From the NCBI GenBank assembly GCA_964034945.1, contig OZ035963.1, positions 46,263,332-46,327,331 of the forward strand: a stretch of 64,000 nt of DNA, given 5' to 3'. This DNA is from Chrysopilus asiliformis. Its lineage: Eukaryota; Arthropoda; Insecta; Diptera; Rhagionidae. A program made the position numbers and the translations under genes. This document shows, one piece after another, positions 20,700 to 31,742 of the stretch (positions within the stretch are counted from its first letter, which is position 1; each line of letters opens with the position of its first letter). The notes beneath the pieces are model-generated. The model ran no database searches. It was not told the origin of the DNA and was given only the letters and a program-made list of their open reading frames with translations.

Positions 20700-21165
20700 A
20701 TGACATATTTTCGTTTTAAATATTTCATACAATATTTTGCTTTGTAAATCATTTGCGATCGAATGATATTTTCATTTCTCGCAATTTTTGATTGGATTCA
20801 CGAATAAAATTTTATAAAGTCGAGAAATAAAAAAAATTTCGAATGATTCAAAAATAAATTCGCGCTAGAATTATTTGCAATCGAACGAATCGAAAAGAAT
20901 GATTCTCCGTATACTGTTTTTTATTTAAAAAAAACCCTATGGGAGGGATTTTATTTACTTTGGACCTATTAATTTCCTTTTTTGAAAATTCTTGTTAGCT
21001 TCTTAAGTCCATGCCTGAAAAATTTCAGGACAAGATTCGCAAAATTTCTCGAATTATATTCACGCAAGCATTGTTCAAAAGCTTTTATTTAGCTTGCTTT
21101 TTTGTGTTTGTGTTTTAGTCTTTTACTTCCCCTCATCCGATTGAATTGAAATTTTGTTCACATGC
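20700..21165. other. No gene recognised
   Basis: AT-rich with repeated TCGCAAT/AATCGAA-type words at 20745-20900. 21120-21165 shares the TCATCCGATT repeat with 6975. Confidence 0.4.
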
Positions 21166-21437
21166 ACTCAGAAAAATGGAGGCTAACTCGGCGACCTACA
21201 TACGGCGTAATTGCCCTCGGGCAGGTGCGCGTTCGCCTGCATGTGGGCAAGTAAAACTGAGTTGACCTGTGGTCGGAGAAATTCTGAAATTAAGCCACCA
21301 GCAGGTGAAGTAGGGCATTGGGAGCTGCACGAGTTGACCTTAGATAGGTTAACTCTGACCGCTAGCTGGCTTACAGACACCTCTGTAAGGTCAGAGTTAA
21401 CCTGACAAAAAGTTGACCTGGACATTTTTCTGAGTGT
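21166..21437. mobile_element. MITE with CACTCAGAAAAAT ends, 272 bp
   Basis: CACTCAGAAAAATG at left and CATTTTTCTGAGTG at right are exact inverted repeats. The element splits the dispersed repeat seen intact near 7000 (CACACATACGTAACTCCGAT), which gives an empty-site comparison. The interior has GTTGACCT/AGGTTAAC repeats. A single related end is at 57476. Superfamily unknown. Confidence 0.7.
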
Positions 21438-21600
21438 ACGCAACTCCGATGACAATACAATATTTTCACTGGTTCGTTGGAAATATGACGGAAATTCCTG
21501 GTATGGATAACGTGATTATCCTTTCCCTCAAATTTTCCGGGAAAAATCTCTTCTGGGGGTTTTTGGGGTCGCCTAATCCTCTATCCCCCCCACCACCCGC
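21438..21600. mobile_element. Dispersed repeat plus Helitron-like family D fragment
   Basis: AACTCCGATGACAAT is shared with 7011. GGATAACGTGATTATCCTTT and TCTGGGGGTTTTTGGGGTCG are shared with family D copies at 5640 and 19390. Confidence 0.5.
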
Positions 21601-22672
21601 CATTGTATACAAGCATAACTTTTGCATGCTTTTTTGAAAAACCAATTTTTTTTGTCTGCCGTAGAACACCTTCTAAGGTTAATATTAGATTCTTATTATG
21701 CTAGAATTATTTAATGTGAGAAACCTCATTAACACAAACGTGATTTGGAAAATTTTATTATACTAGTTATTAGAAGAAAATAAAATGTTAATCTGAATTT
21801 GGCATAACCACAATAATATAAAATTACAATAGAACAAAATACTGCGAACTAAAAATCTACTTAATGCGACATGAATTGTCAAAGATGTGAGACATACATA
21901 AATCAAATGGAAATATATTTAATTTTACCAAAATACATTTTTTTCACTTTATAATGATTATGGGTGAAAATCACTTATTATATTAGATTTTTATATCAAT
22001 TTATTTGAATACTTAAAATAAGCTCATTGTCAGTTTTTAGAACAAAGAAAAATCAATTCAGAGATATTTTTAGCGTCCCGAATCTGTGATCCCATGTCAA
22101 AGTTTAGACCTGTCAACAATTTTTGTTCACACTTGCCAACAACTTTTCTCTATTGTGGCTTCAATTTGACAGCATTTTAGGTTGATGCTGTGTTGTAATA
22201 TCACTTAACCTAAATCTACTGTTATGGAAATGTGTTCCAAAAATATATAGGAGTATCTTTATTGGAAACCCAAATCAAGTAATTTTTTGGTTCATTTATT
22301 TATAAAAGTTATTTGCATTATAGGATATTCTTAAAATTTCGCCTAGAAATTTTTGAAGATTGAAATCTTTCACACAAATAAAACGATAGCACTTTAATTA
22401 TATCACTGAACTTTTCCGATTAACAATTTATATATTATACACGAATACACGAATAAAGTTCTATGACGCTAAAAAGATTACCTCTTATATGTAAGAAAAG
22501 TAAAAACCTCTTTTTTTCTCCGCGATCAGGGATTATTATATACTAATAAACTAATGTAAAATTAGAATTTTGGAAATAATAAAAATCAAGCCTGACAAAT
22601 GCACTGAGAGAACAGAAATCTATTTTGTGTGCCAATCACTACAATGTTAGTGCTAGTCACTACTGGGGTGCG
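21601..22672. other. No gene recognised
   Basis: AT-rich with frequent TTATA/TATAA words. No ORF above 60 codons that is credible, and no repeat boundary seen. Confidence 0.4.
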
Positions 22673-23048
22673 TTCCTTTATTCCCGAGTAAAGTAAAGGT
22701 TGGGTTTGTCAAAGTTCGAACAGCTGATTGCCAAAGTTGAAATTTTACCGACGTTAACTCTGATTAAAAGAACGCGATTTGGTTAACTTTGACAGCAGTG
22801 ATGTGCACAACAATACATTAAAAAAAATAGAATTCTCCTTGATGTCGTATTTCTCATTTACAAGGACCACAATAAAATCCTCCATTATTCTGCACAAAAC
22901 TCATTCGAAACTACGAGACGAATTGACAGTCGATTGACAGTTGTAACTGTCTCGGTTAACTTTATCGCGTTCTTTAATTACAATTAAAGTTAACTTTCTC
23001 CAACTCAGCTCTCGAGCAGAGTTGAGAAAAGTAACTTTGACAGCTTAA

Positions 23049-23502
23049 AGGTCCAACTATAATGTGCATAAGCTGACTTAAGTCAACTAATGCAATGGTA
23101 CGACAACACGAAAATTGTATACTCAAACCATAATGGGAATACGCGACTTTCGTTAAGTTTCATTTCGGTTTCGTTGAACTTAAGCAAAGCGGCTGGGAGC
23201 GCTCGCACATACGGAAAAGTGAAAGAGACAGAACAAGACAATTTGTCAAAAGTCATGTCGGAAGAAATTGTGAATAGTTTTTGCGATATTTTAATAGAAA
23301 ATGTTAGAGACCACAAGTGCTTATTTATAAAAAGTAATTCGCAGTATTTCAACAAGTACGATGACGTTTCAACATATGGATGTTATATTTTGACAAGACC
23401 TTATTCCTTTAAGTTCATTATGGCTTGCTTATGTGCATAAGCAAAATTTCGTTGACTTTTGAAATTTGCTTAAGTCAGCTTATGCACATTATAGTTGGGC
23501 CT
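23049..23502. mobile_element. Harbinger-like element, 454 bp, TSD TAA, with MADF remnant
   Basis: TIRs AGGTCCAACTATAATGTGCA and the complement of its right end (AGGCCCAACTATAATGTGCA); TAA at 23046-23048 and 23503-23505. TIRs extend inward through AAGCTGACTTAAG. The interior holds a coding remnant (see 23252-23380). Confidence 0.8.
23252..23380 (+). pseudogene. MADF-like domain N-terminus inside a Harbinger-like MITE
   Basis: In the long plus frame that spans the element, the internal segment MSEEIVNSFCDILIENVRDH then KCLFIKSNSQYFNKYDD resembles the start of a MADF domain (L/I-x-x-V-x-x-x-x-CL-x…Y-x-x-K/Y). Flanking parts of the frame are translated TIR and are not protein-coding. It is evidence that this short element derives from a full two-gene Harbinger element. 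Similarity is weak, so this call is tentative. Confidence 0.4.
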
Positions 23503-23664
23503 TAACTTTGGCATTTAGGAATGGCAGTAAAGTTTACTTAGCGTTAACCGTAGGCATTTAAGAACGCATTTCTGTTTACCGCGGTTAACCACGGTTAACC
23601 ACGGTTAATAAAAGAACGCACCCCTGATGTAGTGTGAAATTCTCATATAGGGCTCCCCACTGCA

Positions 23665-24880
23665 CAGTGTTGCCGCTGACCTTAAGCCCAAAATTGCTGA
23701 AATGAGGAGAAAAAATCTCAAAAGTCTCCGAAATTAAAGACAAACATAACAAAAGCTATAATTGCCAATCTGGCAATTATTGAAAACCCGTATGGTGATT
23801 TAATTGAACGGCGTATCAAAATTTCATTTGAATTCAAATTTTCCAATAAGATTTTTTTAAAACTTGTTCCAATCGGATTTTGATGTATGGGAGTTTTATG
23901 TAGAATAATATTCTAAATAACTTTTGTTCTTGCACTTTTTTGATAACATGTACTGTTTTTGAGATATTTGCAAAAAACGTTTTCGTTCGTATGGGGGGTA
24001 CCCCCCCTAATGGTCCAATTTTGCCCATTAACGAACTTAGCCTCGCATTTTACGAAAAACGAATCTGCGCAAAATTTCAAGTCTCTAGCTCAATCCGTGC
24101 GCCCGCAATCCGCGCCACAGACAGACGGACAGACAGACGGACAGACGGACAGACGGACAGACGGACAGACGGACAGACGGACAGACAGACGGACAGACAG
24201 ACGGACAGACAGACGGACAGACAGACGGACGGACATGCAAAATTCAATTTTTTTTATCATTCTAAACACACTGGTGTAATTCATTTTTGTGTGTGATGAC
24301 GGGATCTTGGCGTTACAAACGGTAAGGCAAAGTTAATATACCCTTTGGTTTCACCATACGGGTATAAAAATCGCTAGTTTTGAGACTTTTTTAAATGTAT
24401 ATTTAAACATATATATATCTTGTTTTCAAATCGGTTTTATTCTTTGTTTTTAACAATAGTAAAATATAATAATAAAAAAAACAACTTTGTCTTCTTAAAA
24501 AAAAAACAAATATAAAAAATTGGGTTAAGTTCTTCTTAGAAACATAATAACTATATAGACTTCAAGTCGAAATATCTATATAAAATTTACTCACATCTGA
24601 GATCAAAGATTTATTTATGTCTAAGTCCACTGTTGTTAGGTCTTATTTCAATTTTCATTAATTTTTTGCTTTTTTATCAAATGTTCTTACGTAACATACA
24701 TGTAAAAAATTGTGAAAAATATGATGAACTTTCAACAGTTTTTTTTAAGAAATTTTTGAAAATCGCTGAAAATCTCCGAGAAGTCGCCAAAAAACCACTA
24801 AAATCTCAAATCTCAACACGTGCTTTTCAAGGCATGAAAGTCGCTAGAAATGAGATAAGTCGCTGAAAATGGCAACACTG
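23665..24880. mobile_element. hAT-type element, 1216 bp, 8-bp TSD CCACTGCA
   Basis: CAGTGTTGCCGC at left and GGCAACACTG at right; CCACTGCA duplicated at 23657-23664 and 24881-24888. CAGTGTTGCCA-type ends are common in insect hAT elements. It contains a mini-me-like copy (23742-24366), so about half of its length is secondary. ATCTC/GAAATGAG/CGCTGAAAAT words recur near both ends. No transposase ORF. Confidence 0.85.
23742..24366 (-). mobile_element. mini-me/DINE-1-like element (family A), copy 3
   Basis: Complete, reverse orientation, with (GACR)n at 24117-24235. Its hairpin-proximal region reads AACGGCGTATCAAAATTTCA, a second subtype also seen in the copies at 46233 and (in part) 25321 and 62279, distinct from the ATTCGAACAGTTGTACCAAA subtype. 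Confidence 0.9.
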
Positions 24881-25320
24881 CCACTGCATCATATAATGCC
24901 AAGCAGGGATCCCGTTTACACTACTATCGTAATTTTACACTACTATTTCGACATAATTTGACCTAACACTACTTACACTATTGAAAAACTCAAAACACTA
25001 CCTTTTTCGCCCCATTAAAAAACGTGCTACAAAGAAAGTTAATTTCTAGATTTGAAAAGTTCATTTATCGGGGGAAAATTAAAAAATATGTAATATGTAA
25101 TCATTCAGATTCTTTATCTAAAATATAAACGCACTCAATTCTTGAACAAAAGGGACATAATATGCAATACTTAATTCCTTCCTTTAATTTAAATTTTAAT
25201 TTAAAAAAAAAAAAATTGATTTTTGTACTAATATAAAAATGTACTCATATGATACGCAATAAAACATTAGACGGTAACATTCAAAATGTGTGGTCTCAAT
25301 AAAACTCTAAATGACTGTTA

Positions 25321-25861
25321 AAACATAACAAAAGCTATAATTGCCGATCTGGCAGTTATTGAAAACCCGTATGGTGATTTAAGTGAACGGCGAACAGTTG
25401 TATCAAAATTCCACTTTGAAGTCAAATTTTCCAATAAGATTTTTTAAAATTTATTCCAATCGGATTTTAATGTATGGGAGTTTTGTGTAGAATCATATCC
25501 TAAATAACTTTTGTTCTTGGACTTTTTTGATAAAATTCACCGTTTTTGAGATATTCAGAAAAAAAGTTTTCGTTCGTATGGGGGGTACCCCCCCTAATGG
25601 TCCATTTTTGCCCATTAACGAACTTAGCCTCACATTTTACGAAAAACGGATCTGTGCAAAATTTCAAGTCTCTAGCTCAATCCGTACGCCCGCAATCCGC
25701 GTCACAGACAGACGGACAGACATACGGACAGGCAAAAATCAATTTTCTTTATCATTCTAAACACACTGGTGTAATTCATTTCTGTGTGTGATGACGGGAT
25801 CTTGGCGTTACAAACGGTAAGGCAAAGTTAATATACCCTTTGGTTTCACCATACGGGTATA
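25321..25861 (-). mobile_element. mini-me/DINE-1-like element (family A), copy 4
   Basis: Complete ends, but the GTCY tract is contracted to a few units (about 25705-25735). The 3' region is a mix of the two subtypes (AACGGCGAACAGTTGTATCA). Confidence 0.85.
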
Positions 25862-25900
25862 AAAAGTTGACACTACTGAAATCCCTCTGACACTACTATT

Positions 25901-26226
25901 TATACCCGTATGGTGAAACCAAAGGGTATATTAACTTTGCTTTACCGTTTGTAACGCCAAGATCCCGTCATCACACACAAAAATGAATTACACCAGTGTG
26001 TTTAGAATGATAAAAAAATTGATTTTTGCATGTTCGTCCGTCTGTCCGTCTGTCTGTCTGTCCGTCTGTCTGTCTGTGGCGCGGATTGCGGGCGCACGGA
26101 TTGAGCTAGAGACTTGAAATTTTGCGCAGATTCGTTTTTCGTAAAATGCGAGGCTAAGTTCGTTATGGGCAAAAATGGACCATTAGGGGGGGTACCAGAT
26201 TGGCAATTATAGCTTTTGTTATGTTT
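25901..26226 (+). mobile_element. mini-me/DINE-1-like element (family A), copy 5, internally deleted
   Basis: Intact start and end, but the sequence jumps from GGGGGGGTACC directly to AGATTGGCAATTATAG, removing about 280 bp including one arm of the 3' hairpin. Confidence 0.85.
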
Positions 26227-26389
26227 TTCGATCAGCAACACTCCGCTTTTCACTTTTGGGGTGGGAACCCTGATGCCAAGGTAAATGAGCGAAAAGCTTT
26301 TGAAAAACTTTCTCTCAATATTTTTTCTCTCAGAAATTTTTCAATAGCGCCTAAAGTTCAAGCGAGATAGAAACCATTCACGTTTAGAC

Positions 26390-26470
26390 TCACTTTATTA
26401 ATTGACTTCGGTGGCCGTATGCGTTTGCGAGTGGACTCAAATCCAGAGATCTCGGGTTCGAATCGCGGTA
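26390..26470 (+). ncRNA. tRNA-like sequence (tRNA pseudogene or SINE head)
   Basis: GGGTTCGAATCGC at 26453-26465 matches the RNA polymerase III B box and T-loop consensus. About 50 bp upstream, GTGGCCGTATGCG is a weak A-box candidate. The sequence does not fold convincingly into an intact cloverleaf by eye, and no A-rich tail or second copy is visible in this window. It may be the head of a tRNA-derived SINE. Confidence 0.35.
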
Positions 26471-26472
26471 TG

Positions 26473-27089
26473 AGCAAAAGTTTTCCAACATTAAATAATC
26501 GTAAGAAAATATTTATAATTTATAAATACTGTAAAAAGTAAAAAAACGCTACTGGAAAATTGGTAAAAACCTACTATTACTATCTTAAACCATGAAAAAT
26601 GAAGATTTAATTTTTTTAAAAGCTTTTAAAAAAGCTTTTCTTCTGACAAGAAATATAGTGAGGTGCCCTAGAATCATAGTACGCCATTTCTTTAGTACCA
26701 GACCGGTGATTCTTTCTCTCAGTGTGATGTGAACCTTAATTTCATTTTCCAGGCCGGGAATTTTAGGAAATATATAAGAAAATGAAAATTACAGCCTTAA
26801 AAGGATCTTTGCCTCTCTTTTGGGATTTAGGGTATTTTTTATTGCTCCTTTTTTATATCTTGCTTTCAGAATTTTCTTTTATGCAAATAACTTTTAGAAT
26901 TTGGATCTTATTTATGAACTGTAAGTATGATTTACACGTGAACTTTGTATGGATTTAAAATGCTCTTTCCTTTAAATAAGAAAGTACGGGATAATCATAT
27001 CACAAAATTCACGGACGAAGTTTTAAAACCACTCCTCAGTTTAGAGATTTTGTAAGTTAATGAATGCTAATATTCTCGTAGTATGAATC
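26473..27089. other. No gene recognised
   Basis: AT-rich; no motif-bearing ORF and no repeat boundary seen. Confidence 0.4.
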
Positions 27090-27634
27090 GGGTCTTTCAA
27101 TAAGGACATTACAATTTTGTATTTAAATAAAACACAGAATAATCGAGATATCGGACTCAAATTTAATCCAGGTGTAGTGGACATGTTACATTTAAGTATG
27201 AAATTCGATGTCGTTCATATGGCCACTGCGAGCACGTTTGCACTGATTGATTCTTTGGAGCCAATTTTCCACCACTCTTCCACACATATCGGCCAGAACG
27301 TTGGCAATTTTGCGTTCGATATTGTTCCTGAGCTCCTCTAACGTTGTTGGCTTGTTGGCATAAACCAGCGACTTAACATAACCCCACAAAAAGAAATCCA
27401 ACGGCGTTAAATCGCATGAGCGAGGTGGCCATTCGACCGGACCATTTCTCGAGATTACACGATTACCGAACTTCTCCTTCAATAGATCAATTGTTTGGTA
27501 TTGCTCGTTCGTGAACTTCACCATGATAAAAATGTAAACCTTGACTGACGTTTTAGCATTGCCAGATCATAAAAAAAGTTTTAGGGTACGTTTTTATTAA
27601 AATACAAAATTGTTATGTCCTTATTGAAAGACCT
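27090..27634 (-). mobile_element. mariner-like deletion derivative (MITE), about 545 bp
   Basis: Inverted ends GGGTCTTTCAATAAGGACAT at left and TGTCCTTATTGAAAGACC at right, continuing inward through ACAATTTTGTATTTAAATA-type sequence. The single internal ORF fuses the transposase start to its C-terminus. TA target duplication is not obvious at the edges. Confidence 0.75.
27192..27524 (-). pseudogene. mariner-type transposase, N-terminus fused to C-terminus
   Basis: The 110-residue frame starts MVKFTNEQYQ (typical transposase N-terminus), then continues IDLLKEKFGNRVISRNGPVEWPP, RSCDLTPLDFFLWGYVKS, and a C-terminal tail with NKPTTLEELRNNIERKIANV. The DNA-binding region and first two catalytic aspartates are deleted; only the PLDFFLWG block with the third acidic residue remains. 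The frame is open across the deletion junction. Confidence 0.85.
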
Positions 27635-28381
27635 TTTACTTTGCAGTAATTGTCAAGTTCGGGATGAATCTTAGATATGCTTGTATAAACATTCGTAAGG
27701 AACTAATATTTCGTAATTCAACAGGTATCTCAATGACATTGGGATCCTATCAATTCAGCCAGGTATGCTGCCTCCCTCACCACGACTTCAAACGCTCTCT
27801 TTGGCACACAACCAAATAAAATTCATATCGAGAGATTCCTTTGATTTTCCAAACCTGTAAGTTATTGTATTTTTACAAGCTGTTACTTCGAGTAAAATTC
27901 TTTTCAAAAACATTGTATTGTGGAAATGTAGGTATTTACGAGGACAGAAATAGACCTGAATCTTTGTGTATATGATTTATTGAATACCGACATTTTATGC
28001 AAATGAAAGGGAAAAGTTAAAAATATTTCATTTACAGTACACAAAATTTGCTTGAAATGTCGATATTCCATTAAAGACTTAAATTTGGTTAATTCGGAAA
28101 TTTAGATTTTAGCAAAGTCTTTGAATGGAAAATCGATTCCTTTCTATTTAACATCATTATTTCAAAAGGAAAATAAGATTCAACTCTCTTGATAGGAGAA
28201 ACTGGTATACTAGAAATAAAAGTCAATGTAGTCCCTGTGTTAGCATATGGTGACTTGTAACTTTGTACGGACCAGTAGTCAATTCACTAACACCCTTTTT
28301 TAGTTATATCTGTATAATAACAGCTTCTCTCATTTTTGAATTTTTTTACAATACATTTTTTAGTCTTTGAATATAAATCCT
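27635..28381. other. No gene recognised
   Basis: No recognisable gene or repeat boundary. Confidence 0.4.
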
Positions 28382-28698
28382 TCATTGTAGAAAAAAAAAA
28401 CAAAATAAAAATTTTGAAAAACCCCCGACTAACGAAAAACCCTAAAAAATTGAAAAACTCCTGAATAAAAAAAATTCTTTAAAAAGGATAAAATAATTAT
28501 TACAGTAAATTTAAAATTTGTGTGCGTCGGGAAAGCCTATTGGTCGTTGAATTTGTGGAGCAAGGTTGTCTTGATGCAAACCAATTTTCAATTTACTCCA
28601 ATGATTATATTATTGGCCTCAGTAATTTAAATATCTCGAAAGTTATGCCCCAAACAGATGAGGCGTCAACGTCGGCGTTATTACACCAGCATGTGTGT

Positions 28699-28893
28699 AT
28701 AGAGCCCATAATATAGAGAATGGACATCCGGACTAGAGCGACTAGACATGAGTTTTTTTACTTATATTAAGCGATTTCCGTTATTTTGACAATGTGACAA
28801 AGAACGACATTTTTAAAGCTTTCCGCGCTCGTTTTTCAGCTCGACGGCCATTTGTACAAGTCCGGATGTCCACTCTCTATATTATAGGCTCTC
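28699..28893. repeat. Internal inverted repeat
   Basis: AGAGCCCATAATATAGAGAA and TGGACATCCGGACT are answered by CCGGATGTCCACTCTCTATA and TTATAGGCTCTCT. Probably a short TIR element nested in the long foldback element. Confidence 0.6.
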
Positions 28894-29081
28894 TACACAC
28901 ATGATGGCGTGTCAACAACTACAGCTTTCCAAATTTTGGCATGAATTTTTTTTATTGATATTGACCGATTTCAGTTATTTTACTAATTATTTGTGACGAA
29001 GGATTACATTTTCAAAGCTCTTCTTACTGATTTTTCATCTCGGCGGCAATTTTTACACTTCCCATTGTTTATTCTCTAGAT

Positions 29082-29167
29082 CAGTGCTCCGCAACCTTTA
29101 TTTGCATAAGGCACACCAATTTTTTTTCTGGAAATCCGGGGCACACCACAAAAGTTGCGGAGCACTG
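29082..29167. mobile_element. Minimal hAT MITE, 86 bp, 8-bp TSD CTCTAGAT
   Basis: CAGTGCTCCGCAACC at left and GTTGCGGAGCACTG at right; CTCTAGAT duplicated at 29074-29081 and 29168-29175. It is almost only TIRs. A larger relative is at about 14651-14908. Confidence 0.85.
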
Positions 29168-29474
29168 CTCTAGATTATAGTCCAAATCTACACAAATTCA
29201 ACGACCAATAGGCTTTCCCGACGCACACAAATTTTACATTTACCTGAATTATTATTTTATCATTTTTAAAGGATTTTTTTTTATCAGGAGTTTTTCAATT
29301 TTTTAGGGTTTTTCTTTAGTCAGGGGTTTTTCAAAATTTTTATTTTGTTTTTTTTTTTACTTTTTTTTACGATAACAGTGAACAAACTTTTTATGTCCGA
29401 TTGAATTTAAAGTTTTTTGGTAACCATTTTGTATTGTAATACTTATTTAAAGATTAATATTTTTCTTCAAGTAA

Positions 29475-29790
29475 TGTCCCTCGAATGCCGAAGTGGGATC
29501 GAAATCGGTTCAGTGGATCAGAAGATACAAGGAGAGGGGGTGTAAGTTGAGGGGGAGGGGGAACTCTTGTACACTAAAATATTCCTTTCATTATTTACAA
29601 CCGAATGCCGAAAGCGGGATCGGAATCGGTTCAGTGGATTAGTAGATACAAGGAGAGGGGGTTTAAATTGATGGGGGAAGGGCGAATTTTTAAACGCAGG
29701 AACATTGCGACACCCATATCCAGCCGAATGTCAAAAACGGGATCAAAATCGGTTGAGTGGTTCAAAAGTGATGAGTTAAGGAAGCACAAA
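29475..29790. repeat. Tandem repeat, three units of about 122 bp
   Basis: CGAATGCCGAAG…GGGATC followed by AATCGGTTCAGTGG recurs at about 29481, 29602 and 29725. Units diverge progressively. A 127-codon frame (29605-29988) reads through two units and is not a gene. Resembles the tandem array near 39680-40130 in its CGGTTCAGT/AATCGGTTC words. Confidence 0.75.
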
Positions 29791-30283
29791 CTTCGTGCCA
29801 AACGCATATACCATCTCCGTTCCGTCGCGGGGGTAAAAAAAATAGTTTATTTGAAAATTTCTCGAAATTTTTTCTTAAAAAGAAAAAAATGCATACAACT
29901 AAATTCAAAAAAACTAAATTTCCTGCATTTTTTCCTGCAACGGTTTTACGTATCTTTAACGGTTCTCGAGATATATGAAAGAGTATAATATTTTACATAT
30001 TTTTTCCGAAACTAAATATTGCAGAAGAAAGTTTTCTGTTGATCACATCTTATATTTTTACATATTCCATGGATATTTTACTTAAATGAAAGTTTATTTT
30101 TTAAAATTCTGATAGGATTAAAGTACACATACAATATTTGATTCGGTTCACCAGGCAATGTTTCGATCAGGAGATACTTAAGGGGTTTTGCCTACTAGCA
30201 AGACCTGATCAGGACGTGTTTTTGGCGATTTATATACAGTTTAAATAAAACTATTTTGTTTCGGGTTTTTTTTTGTATTTTTT
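29791..30283. other. No gene recognised
   Basis: AT-rich. Nothing recognised. Confidence 0.4.
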
Positions 30284-31254
30284 TATACCCGTATGGTGAA
30301 ACCAAAGGGTATATTAACTTTGCCTTACCGTTTGTAACGCCAAGATCCCGTCATCGCATACAAAAATGAATTACACCAGTGTGTTTAGAATGATAAAAAT
30401 ATTTAATTTTTGCATGTCCGTCCGTCCGTCTGTCTGTCCGTCCGTCTGTCCGTCTGTCTGTGGCGCGGATTGCGGGCGCACGGATTGAGCTAGAGACTTG
30501 AAATTTTGCACAGATCCGTTTTTCGTAAAATGCGAGGCTAAGTTCGTTAATGGGCAAAAATGGACAATTAGGGGGGGTACCCCCCATACAAACGAAAACG
30601 GTATTTGTGAATATCTCAAAAACGGTGAATTTTATCAAAAAAGTCCAAGAACAAAAGTTATTTAGGATATTGCTACTTCGGAGGAAGACTGTCACAACTC
30701 AAAAAATGTCGAATTTGTACTAAAGGTGTGTAAGAGTGGTAATTATGGTATACTTTGTTGTAGAAGAGTGTCACAATTGTAACTTATAATTCTGGCCACC
30801 AGAGAGCAGATGTGTCGGTATTGCATTGTGCGAAAAAGTTGCGAAAGTTTTTTCAACAGTATCACATGTTTAGTTGTGAATCGTTATTTGAGGTGAAAGC
30901 ATGCTGCATGCTTAAAAGTGAAAGCATGCTTAAAAGGTAGTACTATTAACCATGCAAAAGCTTGTTACTGTAGATATTTTCTAAATATCAAAAATACTAA
31001 CACAAAATATCAAAATAACTTTAAAACGTCATTTCCCAAAATTTACAATTTTTGAGTTGTGAAAGTCTTCCTCCGAAGTAGCGATATGATTCTACATAAA
31101 ACTCCCATACATCAAAATCCGATTGGAATAAATCTTATTGGAAAGTTTGACTTCAAAGTGGAATTTTGGTACAACTGTTCGAATTTTGATACGAATATCA
31201 CCATACGGGTTTTCAATAATTGCCAGATTGGCAATTATAGCTTTTGTTATGTTT
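30284..31254 (+). mobile_element. mini-me/DINE-1-like element (family A), copy 6, split
   Basis: 30284-30670 and 31083-31254 together make a complete family A copy. It is interrupted by a TIR element (30672-31082). GTCY tract at 30417-30462 is short. Confidence 0.9.
30672..31082. mobile_element. TIR element, 411 bp, inside mini-me copy 6; TSD GATAT
   Basis: TIRs GCTACTTCGGAGGAAGACT… and their reverse complement run at least 34 bp with one mismatch. The host sequence GGATATGATTC is known from other family A copies, so the direct repeat GATAT (30666-30670, 31083-31087) is the target duplication, with one extra T at the left end. The interior has GCATGCT words and no ORF. A 5-bp duplication does not fit Harbinger or hAT well; superfamily unknown. 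Confidence 0.8.
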
Positions 31255-31740
31255 ATATACATGTTTAACTATATTCCATATTTTTTTGATGTGAAAAAAT
31301 TGAATATTAGTCCCTGTTACTATGTATATGCATACGAAAGGACCTTTTCTAGAAGTGATTCGGTCCGTGGTCATTCATCTGAAATCCATTAAATAAGAAA
31401 ATGCTATCCTGATCGAATTTAAAAAAAATCAATTATGAAATATCCCGTTCGTTTTAAAGTAAATTATCGATTTTATGGTAAAAATTGGCCTATTTTGATT
31501 GTAAAAAAAACCATAATCATAAAAAGCTCTTGACTAGGACCAAAAGAATTACCGCGTAATAGCTATGTTGAGTGGTTATTGAGTAGTCTCTGTAACCGAT
31601 TTTGAATGTTTTGAGAAAATCGCGATTAAAGTTTCGAGGTATAAGAGTCGAAATGTCTTACTTTAAGAATAAGCAAAAAATCTTCACAGTTGGCAGGTAG
31701 GCATAACCTCTTAAACACTTTTCTGAATTGTGAAAGTGAC
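31255..31740. other. No gene recognised (upstream of receptor exons)
   Basis: No leucine-rich-repeat exon or other coding match seen immediately upstream of the receptor's TM1 exon. Confidence 0.4.
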
Positions 31741-31742
31741 CA

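Larger units (their letters stand above)
22673..23626. mobile_element. hAT-like element with CWGGGGTGCGTTC ends
   Basis: CTGGGGTGCGTTCCTTTATT at left and the complement of CAGGGGTGCGTTCTTTTATT at right. TTAACC repeats lie near the right end (CGGTTAACCACGGTTAACCA). No convincing 8-bp duplication is visible (AGTCACTA against ATGTAGTG), so assignment rests on the ends. It hosts the Harbinger-like element at 23049-23502. Confidence 0.6.
24904..26272. mobile_element. hAT-type element, 1369 bp, 8-bp TSD ATGCCAAG
   Basis: CAGGGATCCCGTTTACACTA at left and GTGGGAACCCTG at right; ATGCCAAG exactly duplicated at 24896-24903 and 26273-26280. ACACTACT words recur internally. Two mini-me-like copies in opposite orientation (25321-25861 and 25901-26226) have inserted in it. 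Only 15 bp separate its left TSD from that of the preceding hAT element's right flank region. Confidence 0.85.
28382..29366. mobile_element. Long inverted-repeat (foldback) element, arms about 175 bp
   Basis: The left arm (about 28382-28560) and right arm (about 29188-29366) are reverse complements, including ATTTGTGTGCGTCGGGAAAG and GCCTATTGGTCGTTGAATTT. Arms differ by small indels. Two secondary structures lie inside: an inverted repeat around 28700-28890 (ATAATATAGAGA and GGACATCCGG words) and a hAT mini-element at 29082. No transposase. Confidence 0.7.

Noticed and set aside
22673..23626. 8-bp TSD for the CWGGGGTGCGTTC element
   Set aside because: AGTCACTA and ATGTAGTG do not match; the hAT assignment is left tentative.
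24117..24235. CRISPR-like regular repeats
   Set aside because: The spacing is a 4-bp microsatellite inside a transposon, with no unique spacers, and the sequence is clearly eukaryotic.
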